Of a stretch of 64,000 nucleotides of DNA, positions 35,142 through 45,176 are shown piece after piece. The position numbers and the translations under genes were made by a program. The stretch is from CAVVGB01 sp963747715. GTDB taxonomy: Bacteria > Actinomycetota > Thermoleophilia > Gaiellales > Gaiellaceae. The stretch spans positions 496,001 through 560,000 of the forward strand of contig CAVVGB010000009.1 of assembly GCA_963747715.1 (NCBI GenBank), written 5' to 3'. Below the pieces are notes generated by a model that saw nothing but the letters and a program-made list of their open reading frames with translations, was not told where the DNA came from and searched no databases. Every line of letters starts with the position of its first letter. The stretch's first letter is position 1.

Positions 35142-37859
35142 GAGGCCTCGTGCGCCGGCGCTTGCGGCGCGCCTCGCGCCGCGCTGCGGCCGACGCGGCA
35201 GCGCCGTCTCCGTCGCCGGCCGTCGGCTCGGCGGCCACGACGGGCTCGTCCACCGCCTCCGCCGGCGCCGGGCTTCCTCGGCTCGGCTTCCGCGGGCGCG
35301 GGCTCTTCGACAACGTCGATCTTCTCGCGCAGCCCGGCTTCCTTGCGCTTGGCGTACTCGGGCTCGCGCTCCTTGAGGACGACCAGGAGCGGCGCCGCGA
35401 TGAAGATGGTCGAGTACGCGCCCGAGGTGATGCCGACGAGCAGCGCGAAGGCGAAGTCCTTGAGCGTGTCGCCGCCGAACAGGAGCAGCGAAGCGATCGG
35501 AAGCAGCGTGATGAACGACGTCGCCAGCGATCGCCTGATCGTCTCCCACAGCGACTGGTTCGCGATCGCGGCGAAGCTCGACCGCCGCATGAGCGGAATG
35601 TTCTCGCGCACGCGGTCGAAGATGATGATCGTGTCGTAGATCGAGTAACCGAGGATCGTCAGGATCGCCGCCACGGTCGCCGCCGTCATCTCGCGGCCGG
35701 TCAGCGAGTAGAGGCCGAGCGTGATGAGGATGTCGTGCAGGAGCGCGACGAGCACCGGCAGCGAGAACTTGAACTCGAAGCGCAGCGTCACGTAGATGAC
35801 GATGAGCGCGAGCGAGACGATGATCGCGAGGATCGCGCCGCGCAGGATCTGCTCGCTGAAGCTCGCCGACACGTTCTTGACGCCGATCGAGGTGGCCTCG
35901 AGCTGCGTTCGCAGAGCGTCCTGCAGGTTCGATCTGGGCGCCGGCGGAGAGTGACTCGGTCTTGAGCGTGAACTGCCGGTAGCCGCCGTTCTGGATCTCG
36001 CCTCGGCCCTGGATGATCGCGTCGGCGCGACCGATCTCGGCCGCCTCCTGGCGGACCTCCTCGACCGAGGTCGCCTGCGGCGTTTCGAACGTGATCTGGC
36101 TGCCGCCCCTGAAGTCGATCCCGAGGTTGAGCCCCTGGACGATCAGCGACCCGATCCCGATCGCGATGACGGCACCGGAGATCGCGAACCAGAGCTTGGC
36201 GCGCCCGACGAAGTCGATGCGCTGCCAGGCCGGGATCTTCTGCGCGGTCGCGCCCATGAACGCGGGGTTGTTGAACCAGCGGAAGCCGGCGAGCAGGCCG
36301 AGGAGCGCACGAGTCGCGGCGACGGCGGTCACCATCGAGAGGAGCGTGCCGACGAGGAGCATGAGCGCGAAGCCCTTGACTCCCGACGTCGCGACGGCGT
36401 ACAGGACGAACGCGGTGATCATCGTCACGACGTTGGCGTCGATGATCGTGTTGAAGCCCTTGTTGTAGCCGCCGGCGATGGCGGCGCGCACGGATTTGCC
36501 CGCGCGCACCTCCTCCTTGATGCGCTCGAAGATGACGACGTTCGCGTCGGCCGCGACACCGATCGTGAGGACGAGACCGGCGATTCCCGGAAGCGTCAGC
36601 GTGACGTCGAAGATGAGAATCGCGCCGTACAGGAGCGCGCCGTAGATCGCGAGACCGATGATCGCGATGACGCCGAGGAAGCGGTAGAAGATCAGCAGGA
36701 AGAAGGCAACCGCGATGAGGCCGGCGACCCCGGCGATGATCGCCTCGCGCAGCGAGTCCTCGCCGAGCGTGGCCGAGATGTCGCTCCGCTCGACCTGCAC
36801 GAACTCGACCGGCAGCGCGCCCGTTTGGAGGACGAGGGCGAGGTCCTCGGCTTCCTCGAGGTTGTCGAGACCTTCGATGATCGCCTGGCCGCCCGAGATC
36901 CCGTCCGGCAGGTTGTTGAAGTCGATCGACGGGAACGAGCGGATCTCTCCGTCGAGGACGATCGCGAAGCTCTGGTTGAAGTTCTCCTCGGGGACCCCCG
37001 GATTGAGATTCGCCTGCGCGCGGCCGCGCTGTGCAAGCTCGCGCGTGATCTCGTGGAACTTGTCGCCGCCCGCGTTCGTGAAGTCGAGCGTGACGATCGG
37101 CTGGTTGTTCTGGAAGTCGACCCGCGTGCCGCTGCCGTTCAGATCCTCACCGGTGAGCTCCGGGATCGTCTCCTCGGCGTTGTTCGGCTGATACTTGAAG
37201 AGGTAGTAGTACTCCTGGTTCGGAACGCCGACGCCGGGACAGAGCCGGGCGTTCTCGTTGCAGGTGAGGATCGTCCGCCCTTCCGGGACCGCGTAGAACT
37301 TCGAGCCCTCGGGCGCCTTACCGCCGGGGAGCTGCTGAAGGATCTCCTGCCTCGTGTCGGCCGGCCCGGCCAGGCGCTCCTTCTTCGAGCCGTACAGGTA
37401 CCACGCTGTCGGAGTCCCCTTCTTGGCGAGCTCCTGCTGGCCCGAGAGGAGCGGCAAGAGCTGCGGCGAGGCGACGATCTGACCCTGCGCGCCGAGCGTC
37501 GGGCTGAGCGCGTCTCCCTGCAGGTTGTAGAACTCGAGCGTCGCGGTCTGCCCGATCAGCCGCGCGGCGCGCGCGGTGTCGTGCACGCCCGGCAGCGAGA
37601 CCGAGATCTGGTTGTCGCCCTGCTTGCGGATCTCGGGCTCCGAGACGCCGGTCTTGTTGACGCGTTCCTCGATGATCTCCTTCGCCCGGTCGAGGTCCTC
37701 CTGAGTCAGCTCGCGTCCTTGCTCGGGTCTCGCTTCGAGCACGACCTCGAGGCCGCCCTGGAGGTCGAGGCCGAGCGTCGGCTGGCGCATGACGGCGAGC
37801 ACGGCGACACCGCCGAGCGCGACGATCAGGGCGACCAGGATGAGCAGATGGCGGCGCAC
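35125..37859 (-). CDS. secDF: SecD-SecF fusion protein translocase subunit (two apparent indels)
   Basis: SecDF uses the proton-motive force to pull secreted proteins from SecYEG. SecD covers roughly the first 560 residues: GLDLQGGLEVVLEA, the periplasmic P1 domain, LVLQTGALPVE, and the ADANVVIFERIKEE membrane motif. SecF follows in the same polypeptide: GIDFRGGSQITFE, ILGYSIYDTIIIFDRVREN and SLATSFITLLPI. An extra C near 35929 and another near 35268 break the frame. The inferred end is a basic Ala/Arg-rich tail stopping at 35125. It is preceded by yajC. Confidence 0.92.
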
Positions 37860-37899
37860 TAGGAAGGCTTGGCGGAACCTCGCTCCGCGCAGGGGTGCT

Positions 37900-38010
37900 C
37901 TGGGCGTCGCCAGGCAAGGACGCAGGGAGCGTTCGTATTGAAATCAAATACGGGCGCGACCGAGGACGCAGCCTCGCGGCGATCCAGGGCGGCACTGCGG
38001 GTCAGCTGAT
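37900..38010. repeat. palindromic intergenic element A
   Basis: The 168-base spacer between yajC and secDF contains GGCGTCGCCAGGCAAGG (near 37904), then a hairpin with GCGTTCGTATT pairing (with G-U) to AATACGGGCGC around a 7-base loop, and repeated GGACGCAG. A similar GGCGTCGCC(T)GGCAAGG start and nested hairpins occur at 61.85 kb. It may be an extragenic repeat family or structured RNA. Confidence 0.45.
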
Positions 38011-38027
38011 GTTTCGTCAAGTCTTCC

Positions 38028-38372
38028 TTAGCTGGAGGCTTGCTTCTCCGTCCGTTCCTCTGCGGTCAACGGCTCCTCGACAGTGGTGGGCTCATCGCCC
38101 TCGAGGCGCGCGAGCTCTTCGGGGGGCACGACGTTCGCGATCGCCGTCTTCGCAATGGCGACCTGCACGTCGTCGTCGATCTCGATCATGACGCGCTCCG
38201 TGTCCACGCCCGTGACCTCTCCGTAGATCCCGCCCGAGGTGATGACCTCGTCGCCGACCTTGAGGCTCTGAAGCATCTGGGAATGCTGCTGCCGCTGCTG
38301 TCGCTGGGGGCGGATCAGCACGAAGTACATGAAGCCGAGCATCACGAGCAGGACGAGAAAGAAAGGATCCAC
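38028..38372 (-). CDS. yajC: YajC preprotein translocase accessory subunit
   Basis: This 114-residue protein has an N-terminal membrane helix (FFLVLLVMLGFMYFVLIRP), then the conserved QRQQRQQHSQMLQSLKVGD and VITSGGIYGEV motifs and an acidic tail. GTG 38372 has AGGAGGT eight bases upstream. YajC associates with SecDF, encoded next. Confidence 0.93.
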   Translation of the reverse strand: MDPFFLVLLVMLGFMYFVLIRPQRQQRQQHSQMLQSLKVGDEVITSGGIYGEVTGVDTERVMIEIDDDVQVAIAKTAIANVVPPEELARLEGDEPTTVEEPLTAEERTEKQASS

Positions 38373-38383
38373 GCAGAGACCTC

Positions 38384-39502
38384 CTAGCCGGGGACGTCGG
38401 CCGCCGCGCCGAGCCGGTCGAGCGCCGCCGCCTTGAAGGCGCGGAGCTCCCCCCGCCCGATCGCGGCGCGGGCGCCCGCGGTCAAGTCGAGCAGAAACCG
38501 CACGTTGTGCTGCGACAAAAGTATCAGGCCTAAGAGCTCTTGTTGATTCACCAGGTGCCGCAGGTAGGCCCGGCTGAAGCGGGTGCAGGCGGGGCACGGG
38601 CACTCGGCGTCGAGCGGCCGCTCATCGGTCGCAAACCGGGCGTTCTTGAGGTTGAGGCGACCCTCCCAGGTGATCGCGGAGCCCGTGCGGCCGAGCCTGG
38701 TCGGCAGGACGCAGTCGAACATGTCCACGCCGCGCTCGATCACCTCGAGGATCCCGGCGGGGTCCCCGATCCCCATGAAGTAGCGGGGCTTGGCCTCGGG
38801 CAGGAGCGGGGCCGCCCAGGCGACGGTATCGAACATCGTCGTGCGGTCCTCCCCCACACTCAGGCCGCCCAGCGCGAAGCCGTCGAAGTCGAGCGAGCCG
38901 ATCTCCTCGAGCGAGCCGCGCCGCAGGTCGGAGTCGGTCCCGCCCTGGGCGATGCCGAAGAGGAGCTGGTCGTCGGCCCGCGGGGCCGCGAGCTGGCGTC
39001 GCGCCCAGAGCGTTGTGCGGCGGCAGGCGTCGGCGAGGTCGCTCTTCGCGGAGTCGGCAGGCGGGCACACGTCGAGGCACATGGCGATGTCCGAGCCGAG
39101 ACGACGCTGCACGTCGGCGACGAGCTCGGGCGTGAAGCGCGCCGGCTGCCCGTCGTAGACGGAGCGGAACGTGACGCCGTCGTCGTCGACCTCGAGGATC
39201 GTGTCGCGGAGCGAGAAGACCTGGAAGCCGCCCGAGTCGGTGAGGATCGGGCCGTCCCAGGCCATGAAGCGGTGCAGGCCGCCGAGCTGCTCGACCACCT
39301 CGGCCCCGGGACGGAAGAAGAGGTGGTACGTGTTGCCGAGCAGGATCGTGACGCCGAGCTCGCGCAGCCGCTCCGGCTCGATCCCCTTCACGCTCGCCTT
39401 CGTCCCGACCGGCATGAAGGCCGGCGTCGGCACGTCGCCGTGCGCGGTATGGAGAACGCCGGCGCGCGCCTCGCCGTCCGTAGCCGTGACCGTGAAGCTC
39501 AC
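38384..39502 (-). CDS. tgt: queuine/preQ1 tRNA-ribosyltransferase Tgt
   Basis: This 372-residue enzyme exchanges guanine for preQ1 at position 34 of GUN-anticodon tRNAs. It shows PVGTKASVKGI, LGNTYHLFFRPG, TDSGGFQVFSL, FGIAQGG, GGLSVGE and a zinc site with CPCPACTRF and a following His (LRHLV). GTG 39502 overlaps the queA stop as GTGA. It works with QueA next door and QueG at 54 kb. Confidence 0.95.
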   Translation of the reverse strand: MSFTVTATDGEARAGVLHTAHGDVPTPAFMPVGTKASVKGIEPERLRELGVTILLGNTYHLFFRPGAEVVEQLGGLHRFMAWDGPILTDSGGFQVFSLRDTILEVDDDGVTFRSVYDGQPARFTPELVADVQRRLGSDIAMCLDVCPPADSAKSDLADACRRTTLWARRQLAAPRADDQLLFGIAQGGTDSDLRRGSLEEIGSLDFDGFALGGLSVGEDRTTMFDTVAWAAPLLPEAKPRYFMGIGDPAGILEVIERGVDMFDCVLPTRLGRTGSAITWEGRLNLKNARFATDERPLDAECPCPACTRFSRAYLRHLVNQQELLGLILLSQHNVRFLLDLTAGARAAIGRGELRAFKAAALDRLGAAADVPG

Positions 39503-40437
39503 AGGACCAGCATCGCATCGCCGAAGGAGTAGAAGCGATACCGCTCTTCGATCGCGGTCCGGTAGACGTGCCGCGTCTCCTCCACGCCGGCGAAGGCCAT
39601 GACGAGGGCGAGGAGCGACGAGCGCGGCAGGTGGAAGTTCGTCACGAGCGCGTCGGTTCGCCGGAAGTCGAACCCCGGAGTGACGAAGAGGCGCGTGCGC
39701 CCCTCGAGCGGCGCGCCGCGCGCCAGCGACTCGAGCACTCGCACCGTCGTCGTACCGACCGCCGTGACGCGCTCGGCCGAGCGGATGCGCGCCCACGCGC
39801 GCTCGTCGACGCGGTAGCGCTCGCTGTGCAGCTCGTGATCCTCGAGTGCCTCGGCGGTCACCGGGCGGAAGGTGTCGAGCCCGACGTGGAGCGTGACGCG
39901 CTCGACGTCGAGCGCCGCGAGCAGCTCGGGCGTGAAGTGCAGGCCGGCCGTCGGCGCCGCCGCCGAGCCGAGCTCGTCGGCGTAGACGGTCTGGTAGCGC
40001 TCGGGGTCGGCAAGCGGCTCGGTGATGTACGGCGGCAGCGGCGTCTCGCCCGCCGGGGCACCGTCCAGCCGGACGCGCCACCTCCCCTCACCGAGATGCT
40101 CGACGAGCTCGACTGGACCGAGACGTGTGCCGGCGCGAAGCCGCCGCGTCGGTCGCGCGAGGGCTTCCCACACTCCGTCGTCGCCGGGCTCGAGGAGGAG
40201 CACCTCGGCGTCGCCACCGCTCTCGCGGCGCAGGCGCAGCCGCGCGGGCAGCACGCGCGTGTCGTTCACGACCACGAGCGACTCGCCGAGCTCAGCGGGC
40301 AGGTCGCGGAACGTTCGGTGCCTGATCGCACCGGTTCCGCGCTCGAAGACGAGCAGCCTCGATTCGTCGCGACGCTCGAGCGGATGCTGCGCGATCAGCT
40401 CGGGCGGAAGGTCGTAGTCGAGCTCAGCCGTCCTCAT
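39499..40437 (-). CDS. queA: S-adenosylmethionine:tRNA ribosyltransferase-isomerase QueA
   Basis: QueA transfers and isomerises the ribose of SAM onto preQ1-tRNA to give epoxyqueuosine. ATG 40437 gives 312 residues: DYDLPPELIAQHPLERRDESRLLV, VVNDTRVLPARL, PPYI, AAPTAGLHFT, GLDTFRPV, and FVTPGFDFRRTDALVTNFHLPRS-type signatures. It is shorter than the roughly 340-residue norm but complete in motifs. It is the first gene of the queA-tgt unit. Confidence 0.94.
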   Translation of the reverse strand: MRTAELDYDLPPELIAQHPLERRDESRLLVFERGTGAIRHRTFRDLPAELGESLVVVNDTRVLPARLRLRRESGGDAEVLLLEPGDDGVWEALARPTRRLRAGTRLGPVELVEHLGEGRWRVRLDGAPAGETPLPPYITEPLADPERYQTVYADELGSAAAPTAGLHFTPELLAALDVERVTLHVGLDTFRPVTAEALEDHELHSERYRVDERAWARIRSAERVTAVGTTTVRVLESLARGAPLEGRTRLFVTPGFDFRRTDALVTNFHLPRSSLLALVMAFAGVEETRHVYRTAIEERYRFYSFGDAMLVL

Positions 40438-40464
40438 CCGATCCCATCCGACCCCAAGGTTAGA

Positions 40465-40944
40465 GTGGCCGCCGTGGATCGAGACGCTCTGGAACGGGCC
40501 CGCAAGCGGCTCACGAGCGTGCGTGGCGGCGGCACCGATCCGGCGGCCGTCGAGGCTGCACTGACGCGCACGCGCGAGGCGCTCGACTCCTTCGCCGCGT
40601 CGGCTGCCGAGCTTCAGGCGACCGTGCCGGAGCGCGTCGGCGACGCGATCGAGGACGCGCTTCGCAACGAGGTGCTGCCCGTTGCGCGCCACATCGCCGA
40701 GGTCCGTGGCCTCTCGTCGCAGACGATTCGCCGGCTCGAGCACATCCAGGGCGACCTCAGCGCGGAGCGCACCGCGCGCGTCGAGGACCTTGCGCTGCTC
40801 GTCGACCTGATCGCGTCCGGCTGGCGTGGCGTTGAGCGGCGGCTCGACCGGCTCGAGCGCATCCTCGACCGCATGGAACGGTCCCTGGAAGATCGTCCTC
40901 TGGCGTCTCTGCATCGCCTCGAGGACCGCCAGGCCGGCGCCTAG
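40465..40944 (+). CDS. hypothetical coiled-coil protein
   Basis: A GTG at 40465 or 40474 starts a protein of about 157 residues, predicted to be almost wholly helical with heptad-like patterns (RTREALDSFAASAAELQ and RRLDRLERILDRMERSLED). There is no membrane segment or known motif. It is divergent from queA with under 30 bases between starts, so they share a promoter region. Function unknown. Confidence 0.68.
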   Translation: MAAVDRDALERARKRLTSVRGGGTDPAAVEAALTRTREALDSFAASAAELQATVPERVGDAIEDALRNEVLPVARHIAEVRGLSSQTIRRLEHIQGDLSAERTARVEDLALLVDLIASGWRGVERRLDRLERILDRMERSLEDRPLASLHRLEDRQAGA

Positions 40945-41181
40945 CTAGTCGATCAGCTCAATCGCAACGCCCGGGTGGCCCTGCTCCCACGCGCTCAGGT
41001 AGCCCTCCACGTACTCACGCAGGCGCTCGTGGTGGAGCGACGAGACGGCGGACGCTTCGATCTCGTTCGAGGTCACGCGCTCGACGACCACGTCGGGCGC
41101 GCGGCCGAGAAAGCCGATCAGATCGTCGACTAGAGAAGCCTCACTGACGCGAACTCGCGTTGCCGCCCCCTTCCCACTCAT
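40945..41181 (-). CDS. small hypothetical protein
   Basis: ATG 41181 begins a 78-residue soluble protein (MSGKGAATRVRVSEASLVDDL) ending HPGVAIELID. TTG 41208 would add nine residues and is less likely. No family recognised. It converges tail-to-tail with the coiled-coil gene (adjacent TAGs in CTAGCTAG) and lies downstream of the histidine kinase gene. Confidence 0.6.
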   Translation of the reverse strand: MSGKGAATRVRVSEASLVDDLIGFLGRAPDVVVERVTSNEIEASAVSSLHHERLREYVEGYLSAWEQGHPGVAIELID

Positions 41182-41227
41182 TTTCTGTCCGCCATCCGCT
41201 CCCGCCAATCACGCGAACGGGTTATCG

Positions 41228-42607
41228 CTACCGAGCCGGCAGCCTAAGCTCGAACCGCGATCCGCGCCCAACCTCCGACTCGAGACGGAGCTCACCGCCG
41301 AGCGCCCGGGCAAGACCCCGCGCGATCGGGAGGCCGAGGCCGGTCCCCGATCCGTCGCGCGTGTAGAAGGGACGGAAGATGCGATCGCGCTCCTCGCGCG
41401 CGATGCCAGGCCCCGAGTCGGCCACGGCGACGGAGACGGTGCCGTTGCCCGCGGCGAGCGTGAGCTCCACCTTGCCGCCGTCCGGCGTCCACGAGAACGC
41501 GTTCCCGAGCAGGTTCGACACGATCTGGAGAACGCGGTCTCCGTCTGTCTGGATGACCGGCTCGGCCCGGAAGGAGCGCTCGTATTCGATCCCGCGGCGG
41601 CGCGCCTCCTCGCTGAAGGCCTGGTAGGCCTGCTCGACGAGCCGCTGCATCTCGACCTCGTCCTGCTCGAGCGTGAACTGGCGGGCATCGAGACGCGCCA
41701 GATCGAGCACGTCGCCGACGAGGCGGGCCAGCCTGTCGCTCTCCGTGCGGATCACCTCGAGCGAGGCGTCGCGCGCCTCGGCGTCCTCGGCGAGACCCTC
41801 CCGCAGAGCCTCGATGTGACCCCGGATCGCCGTCACCGGCGTCCGCAGCTCGTGCGAGACGACCATGAGGAAGGTGCGCTCGCGACGCTGGGACTCGGCC
41901 AGCCGGTCCGTCATCTCCCGGAAGCGGTCGGTGAGGTGGCCGATCTCGTCGTCGGAGCGGGAGCGCGGCAGCTTCGCGTCGTAGCGTCCGGCGGCGACCT
42001 GGTCGGCCGCGCGAGACAGAGCCCGCAGCGGGCGGGTCACGCTGCGCGAGAGGTAGATGACGAGCACGAGCGCAGCGACGAGGCCGCCGAGGAACGCGAG
42101 CCCCAGGCGGCTGATCAGCGCCATGAACTCGTCGTGCAGCTCGGCCCTCGGCTTCGCGACGACCAGTGCGCCGAAGGTCTCACCGCCGAGCTCGATCGGC
42201 TGCGCCGCCGCCAGGTAGAAGCGGTCCGTTCCCGGCGGCTCGAACTGGAGCGTCTGCACCTCGCCCGCCTCGACCATCTCCCAGTCGAGCACGTCGCGGT
42301 CGAGCCGCCGCAAGCCCGAGATCTGCCCCGGGAAGATCTCGACCCCCGCGTAGTAGAGGCGCGTGCCCGTCGCCTCCTCGAGCAGGGGCGCGGCAAAGCG
42401 CGGTGACGATCTTCCCTCCTCCACGCTTTGAACGGCCTGAGTGGCGTACAGCTCGGCGAGCCCCTCCGCCTGGCGGCGCAGGTCGCTGAGCGTCTTGTCC
42501 TCGTTGTAGTCGAGGAAGAGCTGGAGGGCGAAGCCGCCGGTGACGAGCGCAGCCACCGTGATGCCGGCGAGGAAGATGGCGGGCACGCGAAAGCGCAGCG
42601 ACTGCAC
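41228..42607 (-). CDS. sensor histidine kinase with HAMP domain
   Basis: This 459-residue membrane kinase has two transmembrane helices (about 10-32 and 168-187) flanking a sensor domain, then HAMP (RPLRALSRAADQVAAGRYD). The HisKA domain carries His252 in VSHELRTPVTAI, and the ATPase domain shows NLLGNAFSWT, DSGPGIA and GTGLGLPIA. The sensed signal is unknown. It lies 10 bases downstream of its response regulator, forming a two-component operon. Confidence 0.93.
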   Translation of the reverse strand: MQSLRFRVPAIFLAGITVAALVTGGFALQLFLDYNEDKTLSDLRRQAEGLAELYATQAVQSVEEGRSSPRFAAPLLEEATGTRLYYAGVEIFPGQISGLRRLDRDVLDWEMVEAGEVQTLQFEPPGTDRFYLAAAQPIELGGETFGALVVAKPRAELHDEFMALISRLGLAFLGGLVAALVLVIYLSRSVTRPLRALSRAADQVAAGRYDAKLPRSRSDDEIGHLTDRFREMTDRLAESQRRERTFLMVVSHELRTPVTAIRGHIEALREGLAEDAEARDASLEVIRTESDRLARLVGDVLDLARLDARQFTLEQDEVEMQRLVEQAYQAFSEEARRRGIEYERSFRAEPVIQTDGDRVLQIVSNLLGNAFSWTPDGGKVELTLAAGNGTVSVAVADSGPGIAREERDRIFRPFYTRDGSGTGLGLPIARGLARALGGELRLESEVGRGSRFELRLPAR

Positions 42608-42616
42608 TACGCCTGC

Positions 42617-43327
42617 CTATGAAGCTTGCGCGACCTTGGGCTCCGTCGAGACCTTGTAGCCGACGCCCCAGACCGTCACGATCGGGCACGCCTCTCCAAG
42701 CTTGCGGCGAAGCTGGCGCACGTGGACGTCGACCGTCCGGGTATCGCCGGCGAAGGTGTAGCCCCAGACACGCTCGAGTAGTTGGTCGCGCGTGAGCACG
42801 AGCCCGCGGTGATCGAGGAGCTCCCAGAGCAGGTCGAACTCCTTCGGCGCGAGCTGGAAGTGCTGCGCGCCGACGCTGGCCTCGCGACGGCCCGCATCGA
42901 CCTTGAGGTCGCCGTGCTCGATCACGGCGCTTTCGAGGTCGCGTCTTTCCGGGCTGGCGCGCCGAAGGATCGATTTCACGCGCGCGACGAGCTCGCCAGG
43001 ATTGAACGGCTTGGTCAGATAGTCGTCGGCGCCCACCTCGAGCCCGATGATCTTGTCGACGTCCTCGTCGCGGGCGGTGAGCATGAGGATCGGGACGTCG
43101 GACGACTGCCTGATCCGGCGGCACACCTCGATCCCGTCGATATCGGGGAGCATGAGGTCGAGCACGATCAGGGCCGGAGCCTCGGACGCGACCTCGTCGA
43201 TCGCCGCGCTCCCGGTCCGAGCGGCGCGCACGCCGAAGCCCGCCTTCCTGAGATACATGCCGATGAAGGACGCGATGCTCCCCTCGTCTTCGACCACGAG
43301 GATGGATTGGCTCCTGGCGGGCGTCAC
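42617..43327 (-). CDS. OmpR-family response regulator
   Basis: From GTG 43327 this 236-residue protein has a receiver domain with VVEDEG, phospho-acceptor Asp57 (IVLDLMLPD), LTARDED and TKPF. A winged-helix domain follows (LAPKEFDLLWELLDHRG, DVHVRQLRRKLG, VWGVGYKV). The longer open frame upstream is not family-like. It is the partner of the adjacent histidine kinase. Confidence 0.93.
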   Translation of the reverse strand: MTPARSQSILVVEDEGSIASFIGMYLRKAGFGVRAARTGSAAIDEVASEAPALIVLDLMLPDIDGIEVCRRIRQSSDVPILMLTARDEDVDKIIGLEVGADDYLTKPFNPGELVARVKSILRRASPERRDLESAVIEHGDLKVDAGRREASVGAQHFQLAPKEFDLLWELLDHRGLVLTRDQLLERVWGYTFAGDTRTVDVHVRQLRRKLGEACPIVTVWGVGYKVSTEPKVAQAS

Positions 43328-43376
43328 CCGGTTCCTATCCTGCCAGAGGCCTAGGCGGGCCGCAGAGCCGCCGGCG

Positions 43377-43850
43377 CTAGTCGGCGAGGCGAAAGCGTGT
43401 GCGGCTGGCCGGCCACGAGCGGTACGCGCCGCCGTCGATCGAAAAGCGGCCCCGAGCCCCTTCGCGGTCGAGCGTGAGGTAGCCGCGAACGACGCCATCG
43501 GCGTCGATGTTGCGGCCTCGCATGCGGACGCGCCAAGGTCCGCCGAACACCCGGCAGGACACGCCGCGGCCGCGGTAGACGACCGTCGAGCTGCTGACGC
43601 GCCGACCGCTGCGGTCGCAGGTGACGCTCGGCGGGGGCCCGTCGGGGAGGTCGGTGATCGCGATGCGTCCCCGGCCGATCCGAACGAGGAGCGATCCCCG
43701 CCGCGACACCCTCGCGTAGCCGACCCCGTCGCGCAGCGAGACGCCGACCGCACCGGGGGTCCGCTGGGCGATCGGGCCGGAAGCATCGGTAGCCGACGAA
43801 CCGGCCAGGGCTAGTCCCACGCCAAGGACGAGCAGGAGGAGTGGCCGCAT
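43377..43850 (-). CDS. secreted hypothetical protein
   Basis: This 157-residue protein has a signal peptide (LLLLVLGVGLALAGSSATDA). Its beta-rich mature part has two Cys (SVTCDRSG, GVSCRVFGG), probably a disulfide, and many Gly/Arg. No family recognised. It lies upstream of the two-component operon on the same strand, so a link to its signal is possible but unproven. Confidence 0.7.
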   Translation of the reverse strand: MRPLLLLVLGVGLALAGSSATDASGPIAQRTPGAVGVSLRDGVGYARVSRRGSLLVRIGRGRIAITDLPDGPPPSVTCDRSGRRVSSSTVVYRGRGVSCRVFGGPWRVRMRGRNIDADGVVRGYLTLDREGARGRFSIDGGAYRSWPASRTRFRLAD

Positions 43851-43997
43851 GTGAGCAAGCGGACTATCGCGGCCGTTGATGAGCCTTCGATGATGGGGTT
43901 GTAAGGAAAATGCGACGGAAAAGAGGAGGAGTGAGGCGGCGCGGCTCGAAGGCGTCCGGCGGCGAAGCTAGCATCCCGCCCGTCTCGAACCCCGGCC

Positions 43998-44255
43998 ATG
44001 GCGACAAACCCCAAGCACGACCGCACGATGAGGCTTTTGGAAGCCAGGCTCGAGGCACTCGCAGTCGTCTCCGAGCGCGCCCCATCCGGGCCGCGCCCGT
44101 ACGACCGGCACATCCTCGGCGTCGTCGCCGCCACGCGGCACGCCGTGGCGCTCGACCTTCTGTCGCCCCAGGAAGCCGGCGAGATCTGGGCGGGAGTCGC
44201 CCGCCGGCACCCGGACGCGTCGTGGTGTCGCCGCGACGCGCCGGCGTTCGCCTAG
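43998..44255 (+). CDS. small hypothetical protein
   Basis: This 85-residue protein is helical and charged (RTMRLLEARLEALAVVSE, HAVALDLLSPQEAGEIWAGV). No membrane segment or motif is recognised. The stop is about 10 bases from the convergent 3-hydroxyacyl-CoA dehydrogenase stop. The 147-base gap before it separates it from a divergent gene and probably holds both promoters. Confidence 0.6.
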   Translation: MATNPKHDRTMRLLEARLEALAVVSERAPSGPRPYDRHILGVVAATRHAVALDLLSPQEAGEIWAGVARRHPDASWCRRDAPAFA

Positions 44256-44265
44256 GGCGCGCTAG

Positions 44266-45120
44266 CTAGTACCGGTAGAACCCTAGGCCGGTCTTGCGCC
44301 CGAGGGCGCCCTCGTCGCGCATGCGGACGAGGCGTGGCGGCGGGGCCATGCGCTCCTCCCCGAGTGCCTGGTAGAGGGCCTCGGAGGCGTGCACGTGCAC
44401 GTCCACGCCGATCAGGTCGATGAGCGCGCACGGCCCGATCGGCCAGTTGACGCCGGCCGTCATCGCCTTGTCGAGATCCTCGGGCGAGACGCCGGCCTCG
44501 TCGAGGACGCGGACGCAGTCGTTGAGAAGCGGGATGAGGATGCGGTTGACGACGAAACCAGGCGTGTCCCCGCAGCGAATCGGGTCCTTGCCGATCCTCC
44601 GCGCGAACTCGTAGGCGGTCTCGACCGCCTCGTCCGAGGAAAGCTCCGTCCGCACGACCTCGACGAGCGGCAGCACGGGGGCCGGGTTGAAGAAATGCAT
44701 GCCGACGACGCGCTCGGGCCGGCTCGTGGCCGCCGCCACCTCGGTGACGGACAAGGCCGACGTGTTCGTGGCGAGAACGGCGTCGCTCGCGACGACCCGA
44801 TCGAGATCGCGGAACAAGCTTCGCTTCGCGTCGAGGTCTTCGACGATCGCTTCGATGACGAGATCGCAGCCGGCCACGTCGGCCACGTCGGTGGTCGTCT
44901 GCAGGCGCCCGAGCGCCGCCTCCTTTTCCTCCGCGGTCAGCCTTCCCTTCTCGACGCCGCGACCGAGGTAGTGGTCGATTCTTTCCCGCGCCTTCTCGAC
45001 GAGCTCGTCGCTGACCTCGCGCCCCACCGTCTCGAAGCCGGCCTGCACGCAGACCTGGGCGATGCCGGCGCCCATCGTCCCGAGCCCGATCACTCCGACC
45101 TTTTGCACCTCCCTGGCCAC
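44266..45120 (-). CDS. 3-hydroxyacyl-CoA dehydrogenase family protein
   Basis: This 284-residue NAD-dependent enzyme oxidises (S)-3-hydroxyacyl-CoA. It has a Rossmann GVIGLGTMGAGIAQVCVQAG at the N terminus, ATNTSALSVTEVA, MHFFNPAPVLPLVEVV with the catalytic His, and GFVVNRILIPLLND. Starts at GTG 45120 or 45108 both fit. Length matches the single-domain 3-hydroxybutyryl-CoA dehydrogenase type used in butanoate or phenylacetate pathways. It is divergent from an aldehyde dehydrogenase, which suggests shared catabolic regulation. Confidence 0.92.
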   Translation of the reverse strand: MAREVQKVGVIGLGTMGAGIAQVCVQAGFETVGREVSDELVEKARERIDHYLGRGVEKGRLTAEEKEAALGRLQTTTDVADVAGCDLVIEAIVEDLDAKRSLFRDLDRVVASDAVLATNTSALSVTEVAAATSRPERVVGMHFFNPAPVLPLVEVVRTELSSDEAVETAYEFARRIGKDPIRCGDTPGFVVNRILIPLLNDCVRVLDEAGVSPEDLDKAMTAGVNWPIGPCALIDLIGVDVHVHASEALYQALGEERMAPPPRLVRMRDEGALGRKTGLGFYRY

Positions 45121-45176
45121 GTCGCAAAAGGGTATTCGGGCGGCCGGAAAGCGGGTCGCGTGGTTGAATAGCGCGC